Below, in pieces: positions 46,958-54,914 of a stretch of DNA of 64,000 bases. Numbering within the stretch: position 1 is the stretch's first letter; each line of letters starts with the position of its first letter. Where the stretch lies: assembly GCF_000949255.1 (NCBI RefSeq), contig NZ_JXUW01000005.1:62001-126000 (forward strand), given 5' to 3'. The notes beneath the pieces are model-generated. The model made no database searches, was not told the DNA's origin, and was given only the letters and a program-made list of their open reading frames with translations. A program made the position numbers and the translations under genes. This DNA comes from Ferrimicrobium acidiphilum DSM 19497 (GTDB lineage Bacteria; Actinomycetota; Acidimicrobiia; Acidimicrobiales; Acidimicrobiaceae).

Positions 46958-48098
46958 ATACCTTGACCAGGTCAGTGGCCGTGCTTCTGGCTCTTTGGTC
47001 TAGTTCGACAACCTCATCAATACTCATCGGCGTGCATGCCTCGTATCCTGCCATCGCAGATGCTACCGTATCGTAGATCTGTGACCAACCAATTCTGCCA
47101 GCTAGAAACGCCTCTACCGCCACCTCATTGGCCGCATTCATCCAACACGGTGCACCGCCGCCATCCCTACCTGCGGCAAATGCCAACCCAAGGCCCGGGA
47201 AGCGCACGAGGTCAACATCCTCGAAGGTGAGCGTCCTAGATCCGGCCCAGGACATGGATCCATGGGCCAGTGGACTACGATCCGGGTGATAGAGCGCCAA
47301 AGATATAGGAAGTCTCATGTCAGGCATAGAGAGCTGAGCGAGCGTTGTTCCATCAGTGAATTCAACCATCGAATGGACCAAAGATTCCGGATGCACGACT
47401 ACTGCTATCTGTTCATAGTCGACCCCAAACAGGTAGTGAGCCTCGATCACCTCTAACCCCTTGTTGAATAGCGTGGATGAGTCCACACTTATCTTTGGTC
47501 CCATGGACCAAGTAGGATGGGCGAGCGCATCTTGGACAGTCACCGTCTTCAACGACTCGGCGTCGAACTCGCGGAATGGGCCACCTGACGCAGTAATCAC
47601 CAGACGCGCCAGACCAGGCAGACGGTCGCGTGATCGCCCCAAGAGCTGGAAGATAGCCGAGTGTTCTGAATCAACGGGGATCAACTCGCCTCCTCGCCCC
47701 AACAAGGAGAGCACAAGTTCACCAGCGGCAATGAGCGACTCCTTGTTAGCGAGCCCGAGACGTAATCCCGCTAGGAGTGCACGTTCGGTGACCCTTATCC
47801 CAGCAAAACCGGTCACCCCGTTGATGACAATCTCTGCAGCCGTCAGCGCATCGAGCAGCTCGTCACCTGTCACCACTTCAATCCCTGAGTCAAGCAGCGA
47901 GCGGAGCTCCTTGGCCGCCGCCTCATCATCTAGACCCACCACGGCTGGGCGAAACTCGCGCGCCTGATCGAGAATTCCGTCAACATCGGAGTGCGCTCCG
48001 AGGACAGCAACCCGAAACCTGTCTGGATCCTGCCGCACAAGATCAAGCGTCTGGCGGCCGATGGAACCGGTCGAACCCATTACGGCAAGTGATTTCAT
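46944..48098 (-). CDS. dxr: 1-deoxy-D-xylulose 5-phosphate reductoisomerase
   Basis: First committed MEP-pathway enzyme, NADPH dependent. 384 residues: VMGSTGSIGRQTLDLV (NADPH binding), LANKESLIAAGELV, PVDSEHSAIFQLL (metal binding), and TASGGPFRE. The Lys-rich loop around GPKISVDSSTLFNKGLE and the HPESLVHSMVEFTDG block also match. 17 nt after cdsA. Confidence 0.95.
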   Translation of the reverse strand: MKSLAVMGSTGSIGRQTLDLVRQDPDRFRVAVLGAHSDVDGILDQAREFRPAVVGLDDEAAAKELRSLLDSGIEVVTGDELLDALTAAEIVINGVTGFAGIRVTERALLAGLRLGLANKESLIAAGELVLSLLGRGGELIPVDSEHSAIFQLLGRSRDRLPGLARLVITASGGPFREFDAESLKTVTVQDALAHPTWSMGPKISVDSSTLFNKGLEVIEAHYLFGVDYEQIAVVVHPESLVHSMVEFTDGTTLAQLSMPDMRLPISLALYHPDRSPLAHGSMSWAGSRTLTFEDVDLVRFPGLGLAFAAGRDGGGAPCWMNAANEVAVEAFLAGRIGWSQIYDTVASAMAGYEACTPMSIDEVVELDQRARSTATDLVKVYANA

Positions 48099-48115
48099 AC
48101 CAAACCTCTAATGCA

Positions 48116-49897
48116 TCACCTTAAGTGCAGACTCAGAAACAGATAAAAAGCGACTGGCAGCACGATGAGTATGCCGTCAATCCGATCCAGCATACCGCCA
48201 TGACCAGGAAGCAATCGTGAGGAGTCCTTTGCAGAGACCGATCGCTTCAACGCAGACTCAGCTAAGTCTCCTACTGGGGCAATGATCGCAACGGCAAGTC
48301 CAATCAGTAATCCAGCTGTGAGCGTGAACGGGTGGATAAGCGGAAGCACCAAACCAGCTACCAAAACTGTAGCCACTCCGCCAATAATCACCCCCTCAAT
48401 GGTCTTACCAGGAGAGATGGCAGGAGCCAACTTATGTTTGCCGAATAGAGAACCGCCAAAAAAGGCGAATACATCCGCCGTGGTGGTACACAGGAGAGTG
48501 CCGACTAGGAGTCCCAATCCACCAGCCCCGAAAAGTGAGTGTCTGAGCATCAGACCAGCAAAAGAACCAAACAAGCCAACCCAGACGACCATCACCATCG
48601 TGGTAGTAATTCCGGCGACGAACTGTTCGCCCCGGTGCTGTACCATAAACCAGATGAGCGAGACCAAAATCGCAGCTACGATCACCAGCACAATGGCGTC
48701 CTCGCCAGCCAAGTAAGCGCCGATAACTAGGGCGACGACGGCAAGAAGTCCAACAAGGGCAGCAGGGCGGTACCCACCCTTACGAAGAAGGTTATAGCCC
48801 TCGGCCGCAGCAGTTGTGACAGCCACTACCACAACCACCAACGTTGAGACCGTTCCCAATTTCAGCGCCAGGAGCAAGACGATTGCAAGCACGATACCAG
48901 TAACCGTACGCACTACTTTTACGCGCTCGGTAGGCCCACCAGTATGTTCGGTCCGCTCCTCCAGACTCGCTTGGGGGGTGGAGTTGTCTCCATCAATTGG
49001 TTTAGTAGTGCTTCGGGATCTGTCCGCAGAGCCCCGTACCCGTCTCTGGGATCGACCCCGCGATGACACCACCTCATGGCGAGATGGTCGTCGCGGCCTA
49101 TCCCTGATGGACGACTCATCGGCTCCATCAGTTACGCGACCACTCAGTGTAGATGCATCGCTGGCCCCAGTCTCATCGCTGGCCCCAGTCTCATCGCTGG
49201 CCCCAGTCTCATCGCTAGTCACGCGGATATCGCTAGACCGATGCGTCTCACGAGCAACCCGATGTGGAGACCCTCTCCGTTCATCCAGATGAGCTTGAAG
49301 AGCATCGATATACTCCTGGTCTCGGTCGTGGACTCCGCCAACACCCTCTACGCCTGCTGAGCCATCCTCTGCAGCTGGGCTTGGGTTCCTGGACCTAATA
49401 CGTAACGCCTCAAGTGTCGCATCATCGATAGACCCTCGCTCGATCGGGATCAAGAAATCATCCCTCTCCTCTGGCTGGTGCAATCTTCCTTGATGGCGCG
49501 CATCTTGAGTCTCGTCCTCTAATGCATCGAAGTTTCCAGGCGCTCTACCATGCAATGGTGGCAAAGGCTCGCCTGCCAGCTCCTCGATCACCCGTGGTAT
49601 CTCGCCCGTCGCCGGTTCACGCCAACCAGGAAGCTCAAGCGTTAGATCCTCCTCGGGCGTCGGCGGATCCCCATCAACTCGAGCGCGCTCTCTGGCCAAC
49701 GCATCGCTATCCAACGATAATGTGGCATCCTGATCGGGACCAGCCAATAATGGCTGATCAACAAAGCCATCGCCGAGCGATAGCGTGAGATCCTCATCGG
49801 TCTCGTCGCCAGGCTGGGGTTCACTCGACGCATCAAAGAGAGAACCATCTGACTCCCCCTTGGACCTCTGTCGATGACGTTCCTGGCCCTCACCCAT
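48116..49897 (-). CDS. cdsA: phosphatidate cytidylyltransferase with long acidic N-terminal extension
   Basis: Makes CDP-diacylglycerol. The catalytic part is residues 324-593: eight or so membrane helices and the signature SALKRSVSAKDSSRLLPGHG then GMLDRIDG. Unlike the usual 270-residue enzyme it has about 320 extra N-terminal residues, hydrophilic and acidic, presumably cytoplasmic. They include four copies of a short (D/E)(L/A)TL(S/E)L-like motif near residues 35, 57, 84 and 159, and three DETGAS repeats (229-246). An Arg-rich stretch precedes the membrane domain. The open frame is continuous with no ribosome site before residue 324, so the extension looks genuine. Its role is unknown. Confidence 0.9.
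   Translation of the reverse strand: MGEGQERHRQRSKGESDGSLFDASSEPQPGDETDEDLTLSLGDGFVDQPLLAGPDQDATLSLDSDALARERARVDGDPPTPEEDLTLELPGWREPATGEIPRVIEELAGEPLPPLHGRAPGNFDALEDETQDARHQGRLHQPEERDDFLIPIERGSIDDATLEALRIRSRNPSPAAEDGSAGVEGVGGVHDRDQEYIDALQAHLDERRGSPHRVARETHRSSDIRVTSDETGASDETGASDETGASDASTLSGRVTDGADESSIRDRPRRPSRHEVVSSRGRSQRRVRGSADRSRSTTKPIDGDNSTPQASLEERTEHTGGPTERVKVVRTVTGIVLAIVLLLALKLGTVSTLVVVVVAVTTAAAEGYNLLRKGGYRPAALVGLLAVVALVIGAYLAGEDAIVLVIVAAILVSLIWFMVQHRGEQFVAGITTTMVMVVWVGLFGSFAGLMLRHSLFGAGGLGLLVGTLLCTTTADVFAFFGGSLFGKHKLAPAISPGKTIEGVIIGGVATVLVAGLVLPLIHPFTLTAGLLIGLAVAIIAPVGDLAESALKRSVSAKDSSRLLPGHGGMLDRIDGILIVLPVAFYLFLSLHLR
49158..49211. repeat. 18-bp tandem repeat, three units, inside cdsA
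   Basis: TCGCTGGCCCCAGTCTCA repeated three times without a mismatch; on the minus strand it encodes DETGAS hexapeptides in frame. Exact identity suggests recent slippage. Confidence 0.9.
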
Positions 49898-49911
49898 TGC
49901 TACGGCCCCTC

Positions 49912-50484
49912 TCAGACCTCAAGTAGATCGCGCTCTTTGGCCTCCAAAGCCTTGTCTAATTCAGCAATATAGTGCGAAGTGACCTGCTCGAGCTGCTTCT
50001 CGAGATCAGAAAGGTCGTCAGTGGTCAGTGAACCCTGCTTCTGCCAGCTCTCAAACTGATGCCGTGCACTCCGTCGAATAGCCCTTATTGCAACCTTTCC
50101 CTCCTCGGATCGGGTGCGAACTACCTTGATCAACTCCTTGCGACGCTCCTCCGTAGGGGGCTGCAGAGTAATGCGGATCGTGGAACCGTCATTAGTAGGA
50201 TTGGCACCAAGGTCGGAGTTTCGAATTGCTGTCTCAATAGCTCCAAGGCTCCCTCGATCGTATGGATTGATCACCAAGGTACGGGCATCAGAGACACCGA
50301 TCCCGGCTATTGTCATCAGCGGCGTCGTCGATCCGTAGTAATCCACCGCGAGGTGTTCAACCAGCGCCGGAGCCGCTCGGCCGGTTCTCACCGCGGCGAA
50401 CTCCTCTTCGGTATGTTCAAGAGCCTTTGCCATTTTGGTCTTCGTTTCGGCAATCACCAAGTCAGTATCAACTTCTTCAGCCAT
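49912..50484 (-). CDS. frr: ribosome recycling factor
   Basis: 190 residues, typical RRF: KMAKALEHTEEEFAAVRTGRAAPALVEHLAVDYYG, PLMTIAGIGVSDARTLVINPYD and RITLQPPTEERRKELIKVVR. Splits post-termination ribosomes with EF-G. Start and pyrH stop share one base (TGATG). Confidence 0.97.
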   Translation of the reverse strand: MAEEVDTDLVIAETKTKMAKALEHTEEEFAAVRTGRAAPALVEHLAVDYYGSTTPLMTIAGIGVSDARTLVINPYDRGSLGAIETAIRNSDLGANPTNDGSTIRITLQPPTEERRKELIKVVRTRSEEGKVAIRAIRRSARHQFESWQKQGSLTTDDLSDLEKQLEQVTSHYIAELDKALEAKERDLLEV

Positions 50485-51269
50485 CAGTCAACCACCGTTC
50501 CTATTTCGCCTCGCCAGGCGCGAGCTATATTTCCTGGGCTCGTCACGTCAAAGACAATCACCCGAATGCCATGATCCTTGCAGAAGGTTACCGCTGTCAT
50601 GTCCATCACGTTCAGGTCTCGTGAGATAACATCCATATACCCAACATGATCATACTTCGTAGCACTCGGATCAAGTCGTGGGTCCGCTGAATAGATCCCG
50701 TTTACCCCGGAATGAGTACCCTTCATCATCGTCTGAGCACCGATCTCAGCTGCTCTTAAGGCAGCCGCTGTGTCGGTGGTAAAAAACGGGTTGCCGGTCC
50801 CTGCGGCGAAGATGACGATGCGCCCCTTCTCGAGATGGCGAACCGCTCTGCGTCTTATATAAGGCTCAGCAAGCTCCGACATGTTGATGGCACTCTGCAA
50901 TCTCACTGGCTGCCCCAACGCCTCGATCGCGCTCTGTAGTGCTAAGGCGTTCATAACAGTGGCGAGCATCCCAATGTTGTCAGAGGTGGGGGCGTCGATA
51001 CCGATGTCAACACCATAGGTACCTCGCCAAATATTTCCACCACCAACGACAAGAGCAATCTCAACACCGAGTTCAGATCGAAGCCCTACCAACTCCTTTG
51101 CCAGCTGCGTCAACACTGCGGCGTCGAGGGGTCCAGTCGACGGATCCCCAAGTGCCTCACCCGAGATCTTGAGGAGAATCCGACACCGGTCACCTATCAC
51201 CTGCGTCGACGCCAACTCGCTACTCGCCAACGACAAGCTGAGCGAAGGCGACGAGTGAGGCCTGTCCAA
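50484..51269 (-). CDS. pyrH: uridylate kinase
   Basis: UMP to UDP. Amino-acid-kinase fold: RILLKISGEALGD, VVGGGNIWRG, GTGNPFFTTDTAAALRAAEIGA, KGTHSGVNGIYSADPR. The longest frame starts at TTG 51269 and overlaps tsf by 50 nt. A GTG at 51200 would give MIGDRCRILLKISG, closer to known starts, but neither has a good ribosome site; the true start is open. Confidence 0.94.
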   Translation of the reverse strand: MDRPHSSPSLSLSLASSELASTQVIGDRCRILLKISGEALGDPSTGPLDAAVLTQLAKELVGLRSELGVEIALVVGGGNIWRGTYGVDIGIDAPTSDNIGMLATVMNALALQSAIEALGQPVRLQSAINMSELAEPYIRRRAVRHLEKGRIVIFAAGTGNPFFTTDTAAALRAAEIGAQTMMKGTHSGVNGIYSADPRLDPSATKYDHVGYMDVISRDLNVMDMTAVTFCKDHGIRVIVFDVTSPGNIARAWRGEIGTVVD

Positions 51270-52017
51270 GCACTTCGCGGACTCGATGCTTCTCGTCCTT
51301 CACGAACGGTTGCTCCAACAGACAGATGGATTTAAAGAAACCATCGAGTCTCCCAGTTACGATCTTTTCGATCGCAGCCTCTGGCTTTCCTTCGTTCCTG
51401 GTCATCGTCTCAAGCGTCTCTCGCTCTTGGGCCACCAAAGCGGCGGGTACATCCTCGATAGCTAGGTAACTCGGTCGAGCGAAGGCAACATGCAAGGCAA
51501 GGTCATGCGCGAGTTCCTCGGAGCCATTCTTGAGTTGCACCAAAACGCCATTTACACCACGATCAGCCTGAACATGGAGGTAACCCGATACCTCTTCTCC
51601 TTCACCTGCCTGAAGTCGTACCACCCGGCCGAGCGAGATATTCTCCTTAAGCGTTATCGTAAGCGAAGCAATCATCTCGGTGTACTCACCGACAGCTTGC
51701 TCTCCGCGTTCGGCGACAGCTGCCGCAATCTCGTTGACGGTGTTGACAAAATCAGCCGACTTGGCGACGAAGTCAGTCTCGCACTTGAGTTCAACTAACA
51801 CCCCCACTTGGCGATCGACCATAGATAGGGCGATTGCACCTTCGCTGTTCTCTCTGTCAGCACGCTTTGCGGCAGACACAACCCCGCGTTCTCGCAACAA
51901 CTGCGCAGCACGCTCGGCATCCCCACCGGTCTCTTCGAGAGTTCTCTTTGCGTCGAGAATACCTGCACCGGTAAGCTTGCGCAGTGCCTGCACGTCTGCA
52001 GCCTTGATATCAGCCAC
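51220..52017 (-). CDS. tsf: elongation factor Ts
   Basis: 265-residue nucleotide exchange factor for EF-Tu. N-terminal UBA-like domain (ADVQALRKLTGAGILDAKRTLEETGGDAERAAQLLRERG), the EF-Tu contact TDFVAK (CETDFVAKSADFV), and the C-terminal ICLLEQPFVKD. It follows rpsB by 42 nt in the conserved rpsB-tsf-pyrH-frr order. Confidence 0.96.
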   Translation of the reverse strand: MADIKAADVQALRKLTGAGILDAKRTLEETGGDAERAAQLLRERGVVSAAKRADRENSEGAIALSMVDRQVGVLVELKCETDFVAKSADFVNTVNEIAAAVAERGEQAVGEYTEMIASLTITLKENISLGRVVRLQAGEGEEVSGYLHVQADRGVNGVLVQLKNGSEELAHDLALHVAFARPSYLAIEDVPAALVAQERETLETMTRNEGKPEAAIEKIVTGRLDGFFKSICLLEQPFVKDEKHRVREVLGQASLVAFAQLVVGE

Positions 52018-52059
52018 GATTGGCCTTCCTTTCTCGTTTTTCTGTCAGTTACAAACTTG

Positions 52060-52797
52060 CTATACGGCAGCTGGGGCTGGGGCTGGTACCGGCTCCGCCT
52101 GACCTGCCTTCGACTTGCCTTCGATGATGGCCGTTGCCATGAGGCGAGTAAATAGTTCGCAAGACCGAATTGCATCGTCATTCCCAGGCATGATATGGTC
52201 AACAAGTTCAGGGTCGCAGTTGGTATCGACCACTGCAATGACCGGAATGCCAAGTCGAGCTGCCTCCGTCAGTGCCAGGTGTTCCTTGACGGTGTCGATT
52301 ACGAATAGCGCATCAGGCAGTCTCGTCATGTTACGCACGCCACCCAGGTTGAGGTCGAGCTTGGTGAGTTCACGCTGCAAAAGCAACGCCTCCTTCTTCG
52401 GCATAGCCTCAAAATCTCCCTGAACCTTCATCTGCTCGTACTCCTGGAGCTTTCGCACTCGCGAGGCGATAGTTGGAAAATTGGTCAACATGCCACCCAA
52501 CCACCGATGACTTACGTAAGGCATGCCCGCCATCTTGGCGTACTGTGCAATCGCATCTTGTGCTTGCTTTTTGGTGCCGACGAAAAGTACGTTGCCACCG
52601 CGAGCAGACAACGAACGTACGAATCGAAACGACTCGTCAATTCCTCGAAGCGTCTGGCGTAGGTCGAGGAGGTAAATCCCATTGCGCTTGTCGAAGATGA
52701 ATGGCTTCATCTTTGGGTTCCATCGCTTGGCTTGATGCCCGAAATGAACTCCGGCCTCAAGAAGCTGCGACATCGTTACTAGTGGTTTATCTGGCAT
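52060..52797 (-). CDS. rpsB: 30S ribosomal protein S2
   Basis: About 245 residues. [24 protein letters not shown] at the N-terminus, [15 protein letters not shown] and [19 protein letters not shown] are S2 hallmarks. I prefer ATG 52797 (GGGAGG just upstream) over the open frame to 52860. The tail is an Ala/Pro run ([11 protein letters not shown]). Confidence 0.96.
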   Translation of the reverse strand: MPDKPLVTMSQLLEAGVHFGHQAKRWNPKMKPFIFDKRNGIYLLDLRQTLRGIDESFRFVRSLSARGGNVLFVGTKKQAQDAIAQYAKMAGMPYVSHRWLGGMLTNFPTIASRVRKLQEYEQMKVQGDFEAMPKKEALLLQRELTKLDLNLGGVRNMTRLPDALFVIDTVKEHLALTEAARLGIPVIAVVDTNCDPELVDHIMPGNDDAIRSCELFTRLMATAIIEGKSKAGQAEPVPAPAPAAV

Positions 52798-52929
52798 GAT
52801 CCTCCCATCGGTTGAACTGAGGAGCGCCCTCGCGACAAACGCCGACCGTGGGTCGGGCACTCCCGTTACTTGCTCGAATTTGAGCCTCAGCTAGCCTAGT
52901 CGCGACTTAAGATCAGAGCCGCCGATGTT

Positions 52930-52953
52930 TGATCGTCTCTCCAGAGATGATCA
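52930..52953. repeat. stem-loop between the sigma-factor gene and rpsB
   Basis: TGATC-g-TCTCT, CC, AGAGA-t-GATCA: 10 of 11 pairs with one mismatch. It may end the sigma-factor transcript or be a leader structure of the rpsB-tsf mRNA. No U-tract follows on either strand. Confidence 0.45.
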
Positions 52954-53008
52954 GCTCTCACCTACGCAGCAGAGAAAACACCACCATTAGTCAAAAAGAC
53001 AGGTTCCG

Positions 53009-53773
53009 TTAGCCAACGTCGCCGAGCTTGCCGCGGAGTTGAAGTACAGCCTTCGAGTGGATTTGACACACCCGACTCTCCGTAACCCCAAGGATCTGCC
53101 CAATCTCGGCCAAGGTGAAGCCTTCGTAGTAGTACAACGTCAGCACCATTTTTTCGCGGTCGCCGAGTCGATTGATCGCGTCAACTAGCATCCGGCGAGT
53201 CTCCTCTTGCTCGAAAGAGCCGTTAGCACTCTCTTTGCGGTCGGCAATTGTGTCGCCGAGGGTCATCCCCTCGCTTCGCTCTCCACCAAGCACGACCTCG
53301 TCTAAGGCAGCAATGCCCAGAAACGAAATCTTTGAGAAGATCGCCTGCAATTCGGACTCGTCAATCTCAAGCTCTGCAGCAACCTCTTGGTCAGTAGGGC
53401 TTCTGTGGAGTTTGCCCTCGAGCTTAGAGTAGGCCTGTTCCACCGCCTTAGCCTTCGCCCGAACCGAGCGTGGCACCCAGTCAATGGCTCGAAGTTCGTC
53501 AATGATTGCACCCTTGATACGGGTGATCGCATAGGTTTCGAACTTGATATTGCGCTCTAGATCGAACTTCTCGATGGCATCTATCAGTCCGAAGGTGCCA
53601 TAGCTCGCTAAATCAGCCTGCTCGACTGAGTTGGGTAAGCCCACCGCTACTCTCGAAGCCACAAAACGGACGAGAGGAGAATAAGCGATTAACAGACGAT
53701 CGCGCAGCCCTTGATCACCCGTCTCCTTATACCTGTGCCACAACTTGTCTAAGTCGGCGTCACCTTGCATCAC
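53009..53773 (-). CDS. whiG: RNA polymerase sigma factor, WhiG/FliA group
   Basis: 254-residue sigma-70 group 3 factor. Region 2 (QADLASYGTFGLIDAIEKFDLERNIKFETYAITRIKGAIIDELR), a flexible region 3, and region 4 with its helix-turn-helix (LYYYEGFTLAEIGQILGVTESRVCQIHSKAV). The order xerC-whiG-rpsB is that of other actinobacteria, where WhiG controls sporulation and FliA-like factors control motility. No flagellar gene is here; a link to the chemoreceptor at 14 kb is possible. Confidence 0.88.
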   Translation of the reverse strand: MMQGDADLDKLWHRYKETGDQGLRDRLLIAYSPLVRFVASRVAVGLPNSVEQADLASYGTFGLIDAIEKFDLERNIKFETYAITRIKGAIIDELRAIDWVPRSVRAKAKAVEQAYSKLEGKLHRSPTDQEVAAELEIDESELQAIFSKISFLGIAALDEVVLGGERSEGMTLGDTIADRKESANGSFEQEETRRMLVDAINRLGDREKMVLTLYYYEGFTLAEIGQILGVTESRVCQIHSKAVLQLRGKLGDVG

Positions 53774-53778
53774 AGCCC

Positions 53779-54663
53779 CTACTTGCCCCGCGGATGTAAC
53801 TCTCGATAGACTCTCGCCAACCGTTCATGACTCACGTGAGTATATATTTCCGTCGTGGACAGTCTAGCGTGTCCAAGCAGCTCCTGAAGGCTACGCAAAT
53901 CGGCACCATTTTCGAGCAGGTGCGTGGCATAACTGTGCCGCAATGAGTGCGGATGTGCGCCAGGGAAGTATAGATTGACGATCCGATATACAGAACGAAC
54001 TCCTATGCGTGCACCTCGTTCACCAAGGAAGAGAGGGGTTGCATTGTCGGATCGACTCTGCAAATAGCGTTCAAGCGCCACCACTCCCCTCCGCGCTATC
54101 GGCACCACTCTCGGCTTTCCGCCCTTGCCGTTGCGCACAGAGATCCGTTGACCGTCAAAGTCAACATCCCCCTTATCAAGCTGCACCAACTCTCCGACAC
54201 GAAGGCCGGTATCGTAGAGTGTCTCCAGGACGGCATAATGGAGAAGGTTAACCTCTGGTTGCGTGCTCAGCCAATCCAAGCTCCTGACGACAACCGAGGC
54301 ATCAAGCGTCCGAGGAAGTTTACGTGCTGGCTCTCCGCCCGGCTTGACGAGCGCTAGCCTCAGGCCGGTCAAGTTTAGGTCATCTCGAAAACGCAGGTAA
54401 GAGGAGAAGGCAGCAAGATCTGTTCTAATGGTCGATCTCGCAGCCCCACTCTCCTGTCGCTTCGAAAGGATTCGTCGAACCAATCGAATATCCAACTGCG
54501 CAGGATCATAAACCCCTTGATCGGCAGCCTCGCGAATCAGCCAATCTAGACCGGTAAGATAGCGATGCTGAGTCGACGGGGCGAGATGGGTTATGTAAGA
54601 ACGATACTCATCTAGTCTCCACAAACCCTGGTTGCCCACATCAACCACTTTACTCGACAACAT
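53779..54663 (-). CDS. xerC: tyrosine recombinase XerC/XerD
   Basis: 294 residues. N-terminal SAM-like core-binding domain and the catalytic set Arg155 (YDTGLRVGEL), Lys180 (GKGGKPR), His239/Arg242 (HPHSLRHSYATHLL), His265 and Tyr274 (LGHARLSTTEIYTHV). It resolves chromosome dimers at dif with FtsK (26.8-29.1 kb). Located 5 nt before the sigma-factor gene. The insertion element begins 63 bp upstream of its start, so its promoter region may be disturbed. Confidence 0.93.
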   Translation of the reverse strand: MLSSKVVDVGNQGLWRLDEYRSYITHLAPSTQHRYLTGLDWLIREAADQGVYDPAQLDIRLVRRILSKRQESGAARSTIRTDLAAFSSYLRFRDDLNLTGLRLALVKPGGEPARKLPRTLDASVVVRSLDWLSTQPEVNLLHYAVLETLYDTGLRVGELVQLDKGDVDFDGQRISVRNGKGGKPRVVPIARRGVVALERYLQSRSDNATPLFLGERGARIGVRSVYRIVNLYFPGAHPHSLRHSYATHLLENGADLRSLQELLGHARLSTTEIYTHVSHERLARVYRELHPRGK

Positions 54664-54706
54664 CCGATCGTGGGTGAACGCTCGTTAATGAATTGAAAAG
54701 CCGAAG

Positions 54707-54748
54707 CGTCATACGATGAATCGCATTCTGCATATCCATCGTATGACG
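54707..54748. repeat. inverted repeat straddling the left end of the insertion element
   Basis: CGTCATACGATG (54707-54718, outside the element) is the exact complement of CATCGTATGACG (54737-54748, inside the left terminal repeat). The outside arm looks like a partial right end of another copy, so the element may have landed in an older relic end or in a site similar to its own end. Confidence 0.6.
54720..54725. repeat. target-site duplication, left (ATCGCA)
   Basis: ATCGCA lies directly outside the left terminal repeat and again directly outside the right one (57710-57715). Confidence 0.75.
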
Positions 54749-54753
54749 CCAGG
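54726..54753. repeat. left terminal inverted repeat
   Basis: Begins TTCTGCATATCCATCGTATG. Compared with the complement of 57682-57709 it matches at 26 of 28 positions (mismatches at positions 14 and 24). Confidence 0.85.
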
Positions 54754-54914
54754 ACTACGTCCAGTTGACACGACTCCATTGTCTGAATCGTCATTGTGCA
54801 CGTTCGTTACAGCACCAGACAAGCAGCGGTTCACAAAAGTCGTCCCAGCTACGAGAATTCGTCGGGACAGACACGCGCTCATCAGGTTTTCTGCACGAGC
54901 AGTATCGTTGAGGC

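Noticed and set aside
48282-48716. 144-codon plus-strand frame within cdsA
   Set aside because: Antisense to the conserved membrane helices and CDP-DAG signature of CdsA.
52930-52953. rho-independent terminator before rpsB
   Set aside because: The stem is good but no T-run follows on either strand, so it is reported only as a stem-loop.
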